Shown here: positions 8,510 to 18,168 of the stretch, in pieces
Layout of the letters: each line of letters opens with the position of its first letter
Position numbering within the stretch: the first letter of the stretch is position 1
From: Methanothermococcus sp. SCGC AD-155-C09
GTDB lineage: Archaea; AGJL01; Methanococci; Methanococcales; Methanococcaceae
Length of the DNA stretch: 35,168 bases
NCBI GenBank assembly: GCA_019561555.1
Contig: JAHEQB010000092.1
Coordinates: 1-35,168, forward strand
Reading direction: 5' to 3'
Made by a program: the position numbers and the translations under genes
The notes under the pieces: model-generated
Database searches by the model: none
What the model was told of the DNA's origin: nothing
Seen by the model: only the letters and a program-made list of their open reading frames with translations

Positions 8510-11500
8510 ATGAGTACTAATAATAATTTAAAAGAGGAATTAAAAAATAAACTTAGGGAAATATTCCAATTTGAAAGGGAAGATTTAGACTTTGGTATTT
8601 ATAGAATAATGAATTATAAAAGGGAAGAGATTGAGAGGTTTATTGATAAAGAATTAATTGAGGATATACATAAACAGTTAAGTATCTTAAGTGAAGAAAA
8701 AAGAAATGAAATAAGGGAAGAATTTAAAGAAATAAAACAAAAGATAATTGAAGTTTTTGGAGAAGATGCTTTTAAAAATGGAGATTTAAAAGAAGGATTT
8801 AGTGATACGCCCCTTGGAGAAAAATATTATGAAAAGAAAAAACAATTAGAAGAAATTAACCTCTCAGAGGATTTAGAAAAAGAAATCTACAACCATCTAA
8901 TAATCTTCTTCTCAAGGTACTACGATAATGGAGATTTTATAAGTAAGAGAAGATATGGAAAAAATGAAAAATATGTTATTCCCTACAATGGAGAGGAGGT
9001 TTATCTCTACTGGGTAAATAAGGATCAATACTATATAAAAACTACAGAGTATTTTAGAAAATATACCTTTAGAGTTAAAAGATTAACAGTTAATTTTAAA
9101 GTCATAGAGGCAGAAGAAGAAAAGGGAAATATTAAATCTCAGGAAAAGAAGTTTTTTATTTTAAATGAAAAGATATTTGATTTTGATAAAGAGAAAAAAG
9201 AATTAAACATTTACTTTGAATACAGAACTTTAACAGAGAAAGAAAAAGAGAAATACAAGCATGGAAATACAATATCCCAGGATAAGATAAATGAAGAAAC
9301 AATAAAAATATTAGAGGAAAAAATACCACAGAATAGTTTATTAAGGTTAATCTTTGAGAGGGATCCAAAATCCAAGGTAGAAAAAACCCTAATTGAAAAA
9401 CACCTTTATAACTACACAAGGAGGAACACAACTGATTATTTCATTCACAAGGATTTAAAGGGATTCTTAGAAAGGGAATTGGATTTTTACATTAAAAATG
9501 AGTTTTTACAATTGGAGGATTTACAGGTTTTGGAACAAAGGGGATACTTTGATAAATTAAGACTTTATCTCATTGGAGTTAAGGCATTTAGAAATATATC
9601 TTTAAAAATCATTGACTTTTTAGATCAGATTGAAAACTTCCAGAAGAAACTATGGGAGAAGAAAAAGTTTGTTATTAATACCCATTATGTAATCACTATG
9701 GATAAAATTAAGGAGTATGGGGGAGAGGAATTTTTAGAGGATATTTTAGATGAAGTATTAAATAATAGAAAGCAATTAGAGGAATGGAAGGAGTTATTCG
9801 ATATTGAAGTCAAAGATAAGAATGATTTAATTGAGAAGAATACATTGCAAGGTAAAGAATGGAAGAAACTACCCATTGATACAAAATACTTTGATGAAGA
9901 ATTTAAATGGAAGTTATTGGTTTCTTTAAGTGAAAGGAATGATTTGGAGGATATCTTAGATGGGATTTTAATAAAAAGTGAGAATTTTCAAGGTTTGAAT
10001 TTATTGTTAAATAAGTATGGAGAAAGAATTAAAACAATCTATATAGATCCCCCTTACAATACAGGAAGTGATGATTTTCTTTATAAAGATAGTTATCAAA
10101 GTGCCTCATGGCTTACTTTTATTTATAATAGACTTGAACTTTCTAAATATCTTCTTGGAAAAGATGGTGTAATTTTTGTTAGCATAGGTAATAATGCCAA
10201 TTATTATAAGGAATCCTACAAATTAGGCCTTATTCTTGATAATTTATTTAATAAACGTTTTGCAGATTTAATTTGGAAAAGAAGAAGTGCCAGTGGAAGT
10301 TATACCATCTCAGATATTACAGAGATTCACGAGTATATTTTATGTTGGGGAAAAGAGGAATCCCATATATTGAAAAATATTCTTGGACCTAAGAAGTTAG
10401 AGGAATACAAGTATAGGGATAAAAAAGGGATATTTAAATGGCATGATTTGGTGATTCATCAATACACAAAGGAACAAAGGCCAAATCTATTTTATGGGGT
10501 AATTTATAATTTTATAGAGGATAGATTGGATTTTGATAAGGATCTAAAAGAGAGGGATCCATCAAAAGAAGTGGTTATATATCCATCAAATAATGGAAAA
10601 TCAGTCTTTGCAATGACTAAGGAGAGTATGAAGGAGGTTTATAAAAGAGGGGTAATAGGGGTAAAAAGGGAAAAGGATACCTATAAAATAAAGGTAAAAA
10701 AATATTTAGTAGATGAAAATGGGGTTTTAGTAGGAGATCCTTTAAAGAGTATATTGGATGAAAATAAATGGATCTATAAAATTGGAGGCACTAATGAAGC
10801 AACAAAGGAATTAAATAATCTTTTTAATAGTTTTAAATTTAACACTGCAAAACCAACTAACCTAATAAGCCTTCTTATACATGTTTCAACCTTGAAAAGG
10901 GATACAGTTCTGGACTTCTTTGCAGGCTCTGGCACAACTGCCCATGGAGTTATGAAATTAAACAAAGAAGATGGAGGTAAAAGAAAGTTTATTCTAATAG
11001 AAATGGCAGAATATTTTGATACTGTCATTATTCCAAGAATTAAGAAGGTGGCATATTCTTTTAATTGGAAGGAAGGAAAACCACAGGATACTGATGGAAT
11101 TGGGGTATTTTTTAAATACCATACCTTAGAACAGTACGAAGATTCACTGGAAAATATTGAGTTTGAAAAAACACAAAAGGATCTTTTAGAACTTTCAGAT
11201 TACTTTGTTAAATATATGCTTGAATGGGAGACAAAAGGGAGTAGGGCATTCCTTAAGATTGATGACTTAAAGGATCCATTTAACTATAAACTTAAAATAT
11301 TAGAATATTACCAACAAAAAGAGGTTAAAATAGACTTAATAGAAACATTTAATTACCTTCTTGGATTGAATGTTAAAAGATATAAAATATTAAAAAATAA
11401 TAATAGAAAATATTTATTTGTATTTGGAGAAAAAGAAGGCAAAAAAATAGGGATAGTTTGGAGAAGTATGGAAAATATGGACTTTGAGAAAGATAAAGAA

Positions 11501-11638
11501 GTAATTAAAAACACCCTTAAAGACTTCAACCCAGATGAGATTTACATTAATAGAGATGCTACAGTTAAGGGATTTAAAGCAATAGAACCTCTCTTTAAAA
11601 AATTAATGTTTAAGGGGGTAAATAATGGACAAATATAG
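8510..11638 (+). CDS. Type III-like adenine-specific DNA methyltransferase (Mod)
   Basis: Modification subunit of a restriction-modification system, predicted to make N6-methyladenine from S-adenosylmethionine. The protein is 1042 residues, longer than classical type III Mod proteins. A charged, mainly helical N-terminal region of about 500 residues (from FQFEREDLDFGIYRIMNYKR) precedes catalytic motif IV DPPYNTG (513-519). The SAM-binding motif DFFAGSGTT (802-810) comes after it. This order, IV before I, is the beta class, and the roughly 290 residues between them should contain the target recognition domain. A C-terminal extension follows (VKIDLIETFNYLLGLNVKRYK). The stop overlaps the next gene's start by 14 bases, so the three genes form an operon. 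The specificity cannot be read from sequence. Confidence 0.93.
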   Translation: MSTNNNLKEELKNKLREIFQFEREDLDFGIYRIMNYKREEIERFIDKELIEDIHKQLSILSEEKRNEIREEFKEIKQKIIEVFGEDAFKNGDLKEGFSDTPLGEKYYEKKKQLEEINLSEDLEKEIYNHLIIFFSRYYDNGDFISKRRYGKNEKYVIPYNGEEVYLYWVNKDQYYIKTTEYFRKYTFRVKRLTVNFKVIEAEEEKGNIKSQEKKFFILNEKIFDFDKEKKELNIYFEYRTLTEKEKEKYKHGNTISQDKINEETIKILEEKIPQNSLLRLIFERDPKSKVEKTLIEKHLYNYTRRNTTDYFIHKDLKGFLERELDFYIKNEFLQLEDLQVLEQRGYFDKLRLYLIGVKAFRNISLKIIDFLDQIENFQKKLWEKKKFVINTHYVITMDKIKEYGGEEFLEDILDEVLNNRKQLEEWKELFDIEVKDKNDLIEKNTLQGKEWKKLPIDTKYFDEEFKWKLLVSLSERNDLEDILDGILIKSENFQGLNLLLNKYGERIKTIYIDPPYNTGSDDFLYKDSYQSASWLTFIYNRLELSKYLLGKDGVIFVSIGNNANYYKESYKLGLILDNLFNKRFADLIWKRRSASGSYTISDITEIHEYILCWGKEESHILKNILGPKKLEEYKYRDKKGIFKWHDLVIHQYTKEQRPNLFYGVIYNFIEDRLDFDKDLKERDPSKEVVIYPSNNGKSVFAMTKESMKEVYKRGVIGVKREKDTYKIKVKKYLVDENGVLVGDPLKSILDENKWIYKIGGTNEATKELNNLFNSFKFNTAKPTNLISLLIHVSTLKRDTVLDFFAGSGTTAHGVMKLNKEDGGKRKFILIEMAEYFDTVIIPRIKKVAYSFNWKEGKPQDTDGIGVFFKYHTLEQYEDSLENIEFEKTQKDLLELSDYFVKYMLEWETKGSRAFLKIDDLKDPFNYKLKILEYYQQKEVKIDLIETFNYLLGLNVKRYKILKNNNRKYLFVFGEKEGKKIGIVWRSMENMDFEKDKEVIKNTLKDFNPDEIYINRDATVKGFKAIEPLFKKLMFKGVNNGQI

Positions 11639-12284
11639 AGCATTTGAGAGTGCAAAAAAGATTAGGGATTATATGTTAAGTAAGAACTTAAAAGACATAC
11701 TCTTAAAGAATTTTTTGCCCTCTTATCATCACAGAGAAAGAATTCTTTTTAACAGTACCCCTTCACCTGATGGTGCCCTTGGTATGTTTTTACTTTTGAG
11801 AAAAGAAAGGTTTTCCATAGATAAAAATAAATTAAATGATTTAGAAAAGCAAGTTTTAGATATTTTAACTTTTGATACAGAACTATCAAAAATAAAGGAA
11901 GAAACTTCTCCACAAAGACTTCAGGATAAATTTGAGGAATATACAGAAAAAATTCTTAGAGGGGAATTCAATAATAAAGTTAGTAAAGTTAATCAAAAGT
12001 ATATGAATGATTATGATTTTAAAATTGATAATATCACTGTAGAGGTAAAATCCGATAAATGGAAATATACTGGAAATGTATCATTAGAGTTATTAAGGGA
12101 CTATAACAAAGATTATGATAGAAATATTGGCTCCATTATTAAAACAAAAGCAACATTTTGGCAAATATATTATTATGACGAGAGAAAAGATGAAGTCTCT
12201 TCTGAGGTATTCCTAACTTCTCAACTTAAAGAGGAAACATATAAAGTGTTATCTAACCTGGAAGAAATTTTTAAGGGGGATTAA
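11625..12284 (+). CDS. Small PD-(D/E)XK nuclease-like protein of the R-M operon
   Basis: A 219-residue protein between mod and res. The central region YDFKIDNITVEVKSDKWKYTGNVSLELL has the layout of a PD-(D/E)XK nuclease core: Asp131 or Asp135, then Glu140-Val-Lys142, then TGN (149-151) and Glu155. The later GSIIKTKATFWQIYYY resembles the SG..TKADYW strand that follows the E-V-K motif in many nucleases of this fold. The N-terminal 100 residues are charged and helical. It is translated from an ATG inside the end of mod, preceded by AAGGGGG, and res starts one base after its stop, so the three products are probably made together. Inference: an extra nuclease or an accessory subunit. It could also be a DNA-binding protein that kept the fold. 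Confidence 0.75.
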   Translation: MDKYRAFESAKKIRDYMLSKNLKDILLKNFLPSYHHRERILFNSTPSPDGALGMFLLLRKERFSIDKNKLNDLEKQVLDILTFDTELSKIKEETSPQRLQDKFEEYTEKILRGEFNNKVSKVNQKYMNDYDFKIDNITVEVKSDKWKYTGNVSLELLRDYNKDYDRNIGSIIKTKATFWQIYYYDERKDEVSSEVFLTSQLKEETYKVLSNLEEIFKGD

Positions 12285-12285
12285 A

Positions 12286-15200
12286 ATGACCATAAAACTT
12301 GAAAAATACTTAATATTAAATAAATATTTTCTTAAACTTTTTAATTTTAATAACTTTAATGAATTAAGGGAAAAATTAAAAAATACCCAAGAGGGCTATG
12401 ATAACTTAGGGAGGAGTTATTTTATTGATACTTTAATAGGATTAAAACCAGAGTGGGAGAATTTACTTTTAAGATATGATAATGCAATAAAAGAGTATGT
12501 AAAAAAATTAGAAAAAAACAGAAACCAGACAGACTTTAGACTTAAATATTTCCAATATTTAGCAGTATTATTTACAGAAATTTTTCTCGATAAATATTAC
12601 AATGATAGGCAGGGGTTTTTAAATGAATTAAACGAATTTCTACACGAATTTAACAGCAAAAACAGAACAAAAATAAGCCCCTTTACAGAGGAAGACCTAA
12701 AAAAATTAGCCTTTTGGATGGCAACAGGAAGTGGGAAAACCTTAATAATGCATATAAATTATTGGCAGATTTTAAAGTACTCAAAAAACAATTGGGATAA
12801 TATTATTCTTATAACCCCTAATGAAGGATTATCAAAACAACATAAAGAGGAATTGAAACTTAGTGGTATTCCCTTTAAATTATATGAGGGGAACCCCGAT
12901 GATCTTAACACAAAAGATGGAGAAATATTAATCATAGATATTCATAAACTAACAAAAGAGAAAAAGGGAGAGGGAGTAAGTGTAGATATATCCTATTTTG
13001 AGGGTAAAAATTTAGTTTTCATAGATGAGGGCCATAAGGGACAAAAATCAGAAGAACAAAGATGGAAAAAATTAAGGGAAGAGATAGCAAAAGAAGGATT
13101 TTTATTTGAATACTCTGCAACATTTGGGCAGGTTATTGGGAAAAATAAAGATTTACTTGAGGAATATTCTAAGGCAATAATTTTTGATTATTCCTATAAG
13201 TACTTTTATAAAGATGGTTATGGAAAGGATTTTTATGTTTATAATATAAAATCAGAGAAAAGGGATAATAAAGAATATTATTCCCAAGAAAAGCAAAACC
13301 TTTTACTTACAGCAGGATTATTGTCATTCTATGAACAATTGGCAATTTTTGAAGAGTGTAAGGATGATTTTAGAGAATATAACATTGAAAAACCCCTATG
13401 GATTTTTGTTGGTAGTAAGGTAACTGGAAAGGGAGTTAATTCTGATGTAGTGAAAGTAATTAAATTTATTGATGAAATAACAAAGAATAAGGAACAATTT
13501 AAAGAAAATGTGGATAAAATATTAAGTGGAAAATCTGGACTTATTAACAATGAAGGAAATGATATTTTTGAAGATAAATTTAAATTTATAAGAAATTTAA
13601 ACTTAGATACCCTTATAGAGGACATATATCAAAAAATATTTAATGGAATGGGAAGATTGGAACTTTATGAGATAAAAAATTCAGATGGAGAGATGGGACT
13701 AAAAATAACAGGAGAAAAATACTTTGGAGTTATTAATGTTGGGGATGTTAGAGCCTTAAAAAAACTAATTTCAGAATCCAAAATAGAGATTAAAGAGGAC
13801 CATTTTACCCAATCTTTATTTTCCAATATCAATAACAATAACTCCCATATAAACATATTAATCGGATCTAAAAAATTCATTGAAGGTTGGAACTCCTGGC
13901 GTGTTTCAAATATGGGATTAATAAATATGGGAAAGGGAGAGGGACCTCAGATTATCCAACTCTTTGGAAGGGGGGTAAGATTAAAAGGTAAAAATTACTC
14001 CCTAAGGAGAGAAAAAAATCCAGATTATAAATTAAAGGTATTACAAACCCTATTTATATTCGGTTTAAATGCAGACTATATAAATGCATTTTTAAATACA
14101 ATAGAGAAGGAAGAGGTAGATTATGAAGAGATAGCAATCCCAATAAAATTTAATAAAACTAATAATTGGGAAAAAAAGATTTACACAATAAAAACAAAGG
14201 ATGATTTTAATTTTCTTGAATACCCTCTAAAACTTGAGGTAGATGAAAAAATATTAAGAAATATAAAAATTGATCTAAGGCCTAAGATTACAACAGCAGA
14301 GGGATTAAAGGTTGGAACTGCAGAGATTACAATTGATAAACCATTAAATATACAAGAGAAAGATATAAACTTCATTGATTGGGATTTTATTTACTCAGAG
14401 GTTATGAATTATAAAATTACAGAGGGAATGTATAATTTAATTATGGATATTGATACAATAAAAAATATAATAAAATCAAAGGAATATAAAATATTTCTAA
14501 ATAAATCAGAGGGAATAGATATAGAACATAACAACGAAGAATTATTTTTGAAAATACTTTCATTTGAAGGAATAAGAAAATTTAATGAGATCATTTTAAT
14601 GGTTATAAGGGATTATATTCTTAAATTCTATAGAAGGGAAGAGAAAAGAAAAACTATGGATTATTTGGAAGTTGAACCCCTAACAATAGAAAAACATCCT
14701 TCTATGTACCCCAGAGATGGAGAAATAATAATTAAAATACCAAAAAACTTAAAAAAGGATATTGAAGAAATTGTGAAGCAACTCAATGAATATGATCCAG
14801 ATAATGACAAAATACCTAAAAACTGGAAAGAATGGGATTCCTTTGTCGTACATTTTGATAATCATTTATACACCCCTTTGATAGTTTGGAAGAAAAATAA
14901 AGATGAAATAAAATCAATTCCTGTGAAGTTGAATGAAGGAGAAACAAAATTTGTAAAGGATCTTAAAAACTTTTTAGAAAATAATGGTACCTTTAAAAAT
15001 GATGATATATTTTTACTTAGAAATCTCTCAAGAAAAGGTATAGGGTTTTTTATTACCTCAGGATTCTATCCAGACTTTATAATGTGGATCAAAAAAGAAA
15101 ATAAACAGCACATAATTTTTATAGATCCAAAGGGTATAAGAAACCTTGGGAACTTTAACGATGAAAAAATCCAGTTATGTACCTTCTATATTAAGGAAAT

Positions 15201-15411
15201 AGAAAAGAGGATAAACAACGAATTAAATAAAAAAGGAGAAACACTTAATATACAATTGGATGCATTTATTCTATCTACATCCTCTTACAATGATATAAAA
15301 GGTATATTTGGTGAAGGCAACTATAAAAAAGAAGATTTTGAAAAACATAATATTCTTTTCCAGGAGGATGGGAATTATATTAAAAAAATTTTTAAAAAAA
15401 TAGATATATAG
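12286..15411 (+). CDS. Type III-like restriction subunit (SF2 helicase plus nuclease, Res)
   Basis: ATP-dependent DNA translocase and endonuclease of 1041 residues. After about 140 N-terminal residues the helicase core begins: Walker A ATGSGKT (146-152), DEGH box FIDEGHKG (Asp247-His250), and a motif VI-like QLFGRGVR (558-565) with the arginine finger. The C-terminal part carries GFYPDFIMW (Pro929, Asp930) and IDPKG (Asp947-Pro-Lys949), which fits the PD-(D/E)XK nuclease expected at the end of Res proteins, with Asp in place of the more common Glu. The start ATG follows GGGGGATTAAA and lies one base after the upstream stop. With Mod it should form the cleaving complex. The gene ends exactly where repeat copy F begins. 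Confidence 0.92.
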   Translation: MTIKLEKYLILNKYFLKLFNFNNFNELREKLKNTQEGYDNLGRSYFIDTLIGLKPEWENLLLRYDNAIKEYVKKLEKNRNQTDFRLKYFQYLAVLFTEIFLDKYYNDRQGFLNELNEFLHEFNSKNRTKISPFTEEDLKKLAFWMATGSGKTLIMHINYWQILKYSKNNWDNIILITPNEGLSKQHKEELKLSGIPFKLYEGNPDDLNTKDGEILIIDIHKLTKEKKGEGVSVDISYFEGKNLVFIDEGHKGQKSEEQRWKKLREEIAKEGFLFEYSATFGQVIGKNKDLLEEYSKAIIFDYSYKYFYKDGYGKDFYVYNIKSEKRDNKEYYSQEKQNLLLTAGLLSFYEQLAIFEECKDDFREYNIEKPLWIFVGSKVTGKGVNSDVVKVIKFIDEITKNKEQFKENVDKILSGKSGLINNEGNDIFEDKFKFIRNLNLDTLIEDIYQKIFNGMGRLELYEIKNSDGEMGLKITGEKYFGVINVGDVRALKKLISESKIEIKEDHFTQSLFSNINNNNSHINILIGSKKFIEGWNSWRVSNMGLINMGKGEGPQIIQLFGRGVRLKGKNYSLRREKNPDYKLKVLQTLFIFGLNADYINAFLNTIEKEEVDYEEIAIPIKFNKTNNWEKKIYTIKTKDDFNFLEYPLKLEVDEKILRNIKIDLRPKITTAEGLKVGTAEITIDKPLNIQEKDINFIDWDFIYSEVMNYKITEGMYNLIMDIDTIKNIIKSKEYKIFLNKSEGIDIEHNNEELFLKILSFEGIRKFNEIILMVIRDYILKFYRREEKRKTMDYLEVEPLTIEKHPSMYPRDGEIIIKIPKNLKKDIEEIVKQLNEYDPDNDKIPKNWKEWDSFVVHFDNHLYTPLIVWKKNKDEIKSIPVKLNEGETKFVKDLKNFLENNGTFKNDDIFLLRNLSRKGIGFFITSGFYPDFIMWIKKENKQHIIFIDPKGIRNLGNFNDEKIQLCTFYIKEIEKRINNELNKKGETLNIQLDAFILSTSSYNDIKGIFGEGNYKKEDFEKHNILFQEDGNYIKKIFKKIDI

Positions 15412-15453
15412 TCAAGGACATAATAATTTAAACTTATTATGGATATAGGATCA

Positions 15454-15544
15454 CATACTTAAAGGGTTCCCCCTACACATCCAGTGCTTAGGGGTGTAGG
15501 GGGAAGGAGGGTAGGCTATGGGATTTCTACTTTTTAAGTATTTA
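15454..15544 (-). repeat. R1 intergenic repeat, subtype 1 (copy F, downstream of the R-M operon)
   Basis: Same orientation as copy E. Contains a perfect 12-base-pair inverted repeat, TTCCCCCTACAC (15467-15478) and GTGTAGGGGGAA (15494-15505), around a 15-base loop ATCCAGTGCTTAGGG. It is followed by TTTCTACTTTTTAAGTATTT. The flank ACATAATAATTTAAACTTAT starts a few bases after the res stop codon. This is the best-formed hairpin of the family here. Confidence 0.88.
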
Positions 15545-15822
15545 CTTTTCTTTTATTTTTCTAAATATTTAATTTTTCCATATATTTTGGGATTTAGGTT
15601 ATTTTAATTTTATTTATTTTAATTTTTTTTAATTATTTTTTAATTATTTTTATTTTTTTATATTTTAGATTATATAGTTTAAAAAATATGTTCTTAACTA
15701 TAATTAATTAAAAAAATAACTAAAATAAAATTATAGGGAATTAATAAAAAAATAATAAAATTAATCTAAATCTTTAAGATATAAGAGAAAAAATAAATAT
15801 TTAAAGATAATAAGGAAAAATA

Positions 15823-15900
15823 AATACTCAAAAAGTAGAAATTCCCTACTACTATCCCCCTCTTCCTACACTCCAAACATTGGAAGATTCTTCAAGTATT
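15823..15900 (+). repeat. R1 intergenic repeat, subtype 1 (copy G, degenerate)
   Basis: AATACTCAAAAAGTAGAAAT, CCCTACTACTATCC, ACACTCCAAACATTGGAAGA and TTCAAGTATTGGGATTATTA. The core has drifted (CCAAACATTGG rather than CTAAGCACTGG), but both ends and the flanks TCTAAATCTTTAAGATATAAG and TATATGTCTTACTATA match other copies. It faces copy F in the 998-base gap before argS. Confidence 0.75.
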
Positions 15901-16009
15901 GGGATTATTATATTATGATTCTTCAAGGATTAGATTTACCGTATTTATAGCAAGTTTAAAAAATTATATGTCTTACTATAAATAAAAAAATTTTTTTAAA
16001 AATTCATAG

Positions 16010-16190
16010 AATTAAAACCTTAATTAAAAAGGAGCATTGCCATATAGTGTTATAATAGAATATGGAACTTCACTCCTCTTTTAAACGTAAAATACTTTGA
16101 AAATTGAAAAATTATATCTTTTGTGTTTAAAGTTTTAGAAAAATAAGTTTAAAGTTTATGTACTTTTGTATTTTAATTTAAATTTAATTT
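16010..16190 (+). repeat. R2 intergenic repeat, copy 2 (diverged)
   Basis: Follows R1 copy G at about the distance at which R2 follows copy L. Shared pieces are TTTTAAAAATTCATAGAA, ACTTCACTCCTCTTTTAAAC, GTAAAA and the tail TTAAAGTTTTAGAAAAATAA. Similarity is weaker than among the other R2 copies. Confidence 0.4.
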
Positions 16191-16409
16191 TTAGATATTT
16201 TTTATCAAAAAAAATTAATATAAAATAAAAAATTCAATTCTCATTAAGAACCCCATAAAAAATAAATAATTACCATTATAAAAAGAATATAAAGTATTTC
16301 TTTATTATTATTTTATCCTTTTATTATATTTTATTTATTTTATAGAAATAAGTTAATGTTATGTATTTTTTATAATATTTACTATAAAACTACTAACTAA
16401 AGTGATAAC

Positions 16410-18167
16410 ATGATAGAAGTTGAAAATTCCATAGTAGAGGCCATATATTCAAAGGTCCAGGAAGTATCCAATAAATCCAAAGAAAAAATTGGAGAGATAA
16501 AATTGGAAGAGCCCCCTTCACTGAATTTAGGGGATTACTCAACAAATATATCCTTTAGATTGGCAAAGGCATTAAAAAAACCCCCAAAGGTTATTGCAGA
16601 GGAATTAGTAGAGATGTTGAACTCTGAAGGTATGCCATCCTACATTAAGGAGATAAAGGCCCTTAATGGATATATAAACTTCTTTTTGGATTATAGCCTG
16701 TACTCAAGGGAAGGCCTAAAAAAAATAATAAATGAAAAGAATAACTTTGGCAGGGGTAAAGATAAGGGCAAAAAAATAATACTTGAACATACCTCGGCAA
16801 ATCCCAATGGCCCACTACATATAGGCCATGGTAGGAATGCCATAATAGGAGATAGTTTAAAGGGCATACTTGAATTTGCAGGGTATGATGTAGAAACCCA
16901 TTACTATGTAAATGATATGGGTAGGCAGGAGGCCATAGTTGTTTTTGGAGTTGACAGGTTTGGAATTGATAATGACAAGGATAAGAAACCAGATCATGCC
17001 ATTGGAGAGATCTATGTAAAAGCCAATAATCTTTTAAACAAAGACCCTCAATTGGAAGAGGAGATACTATATATAATGAAGGAATATGAGGAATCCTTAG
17101 AAAAAAATCAAGAAAGTGATATTGTAAAAAAATTCCAGTGGGCTGTAAATTATGCCTTAAAAGGATTTAAGGAAACCCTGAATAACTTAAATATTAAACA
17201 TGATAAGTTCATATGGGAAAGTGAGTACGTAAGGAATGGTATGGTAAAGGAAGTTATAAAAAAATTAATGGAGACTAACAAGGTAGTAAAGGAGGATGTA
17301 TATAAACTGGATCTATCAGACTTTGGAATAGAAAAAAAACTTGTTTTAGCAAGATTAAATGGTACAAGTTTATACTCCACAAGGGATATTGCTTATCACA
17401 TAGATAAAATGACAAATTGCGATATTGGTATCAATGTATTAGGGGCAGATCATAAACTTACAGCCCAGATGGTAAATGCCTCATTAAAACTGTTAAATTA
17501 CAACACTCCAAAAGTCATATTCTATGAATTCATATCCCTCCCAGAGGGATCCATGAGTACAAGAAGAGGTAGATTTATAAGCATGGATGAACTTTTTGAG
17601 GAATCTAAAAGGAGGGCCATTGAGGAGGTTAAAAAGAGAGGTATTACCAAGGATGAAAAAGAAATCCAAGAGATTGCACATAAAATTGCCATAGGGGCCA
17701 TACGATACAACATAGTAAGAATATCTCCAGAAAAACCTATGGTATTTAGATGGGAGGAGGCCTTGGACTTTGAAAAGGTTGGATGTCCAGTGATACAGTA
17801 TGCCCATGCGAGATGCTCCAGGATACTTGAAAATGCATTGGAGAAAAATAATATAAATATAAACAATAGGGACTTTGAGAAACTATTTAACTATGAATTA
17901 AAGGAACAGGAAAAGATACTTATAAAAACTCTATTGAAGTTCCCAAAGATCCTTGAGAAATCAGCAGAATACTTAAAGCCCCAAACACTTGCAAATTATA
18001 TGTTGGATGTGGCCCAGGCATTTAATAGTTTCTATGGGAATTGTCCAATCCTAAGGGAGGAAGACGAGGATATATTACATTCAAGGGTTAGGATTGTAGA
18101 ATCTACAAAGATAGTTATAGAAAATGGCCTTGGAGTACTGGGAATAGATTGTCCAGGAAGGATGTAA
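16410..18167 (+). CDS. argS: Arginyl-tRNA synthetase
   Basis: Class I aminoacyl-tRNA synthetase that charges tRNA-Arg, 585 residues, complete. An N-terminal tRNA-recognition domain (to about residue 110) precedes the catalytic signature [16 protein letters not shown], with HIGH at 137-140. The middle shows YVNDMGRQ, typical of ArgRS, and [10 protein letters not shown] in the position of the KMSKS loop. The C-terminal anticodon-binding helices include YAHARCSRI and end in GIDCPGRM, as in archaeal enzymes. GTGAT immediately before the ATG fits the local ribosome binding site. It ends one base before the converging cobS stop, so the two transcripts probably overlap at their 3' ends. Confidence 0.97.
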   Translation: MIEVENSIVEAIYSKVQEVSNKSKEKIGEIKLEEPPSLNLGDYSTNISFRLAKALKKPPKVIAEELVEMLNSEGMPSYIKEIKALNGYINFFLDYSLYSREGLKKIINEKNNFGRGKDKGKKIILEHTSANPNGPLHIGHGRNAIIGDSLKGILEFAGYDVETHYYVNDMGRQEAIVVFGVDRFGIDNDKDKKPDHAIGEIYVKANNLLNKDPQLEEEILYIMKEYEESLEKNQESDIVKKFQWAVNYALKGFKETLNNLNIKHDKFIWESEYVRNGMVKEVIKKLMETNKVVKEDVYKLDLSDFGIEKKLVLARLNGTSLYSTRDIAYHIDKMTNCDIGINVLGADHKLTAQMVNASLKLLNYNTPKVIFYEFISLPEGSMSTRRGRFISMDELFEESKRRAIEEVKKRGITKDEKEIQEIAHKIAIGAIRYNIVRISPEKPMVFRWEEALDFEKVGCPVIQYAHARCSRILENALEKNNININNRDFEKLFNYELKEQEKILIKTLLKFPKILEKSAEYLKPQTLANYMLDVAQAFNSFYGNCPILREEDEDILHSRVRIVESTKIVIENGLGVLGIDCPGRM

Positions 18168-18168
18168 T

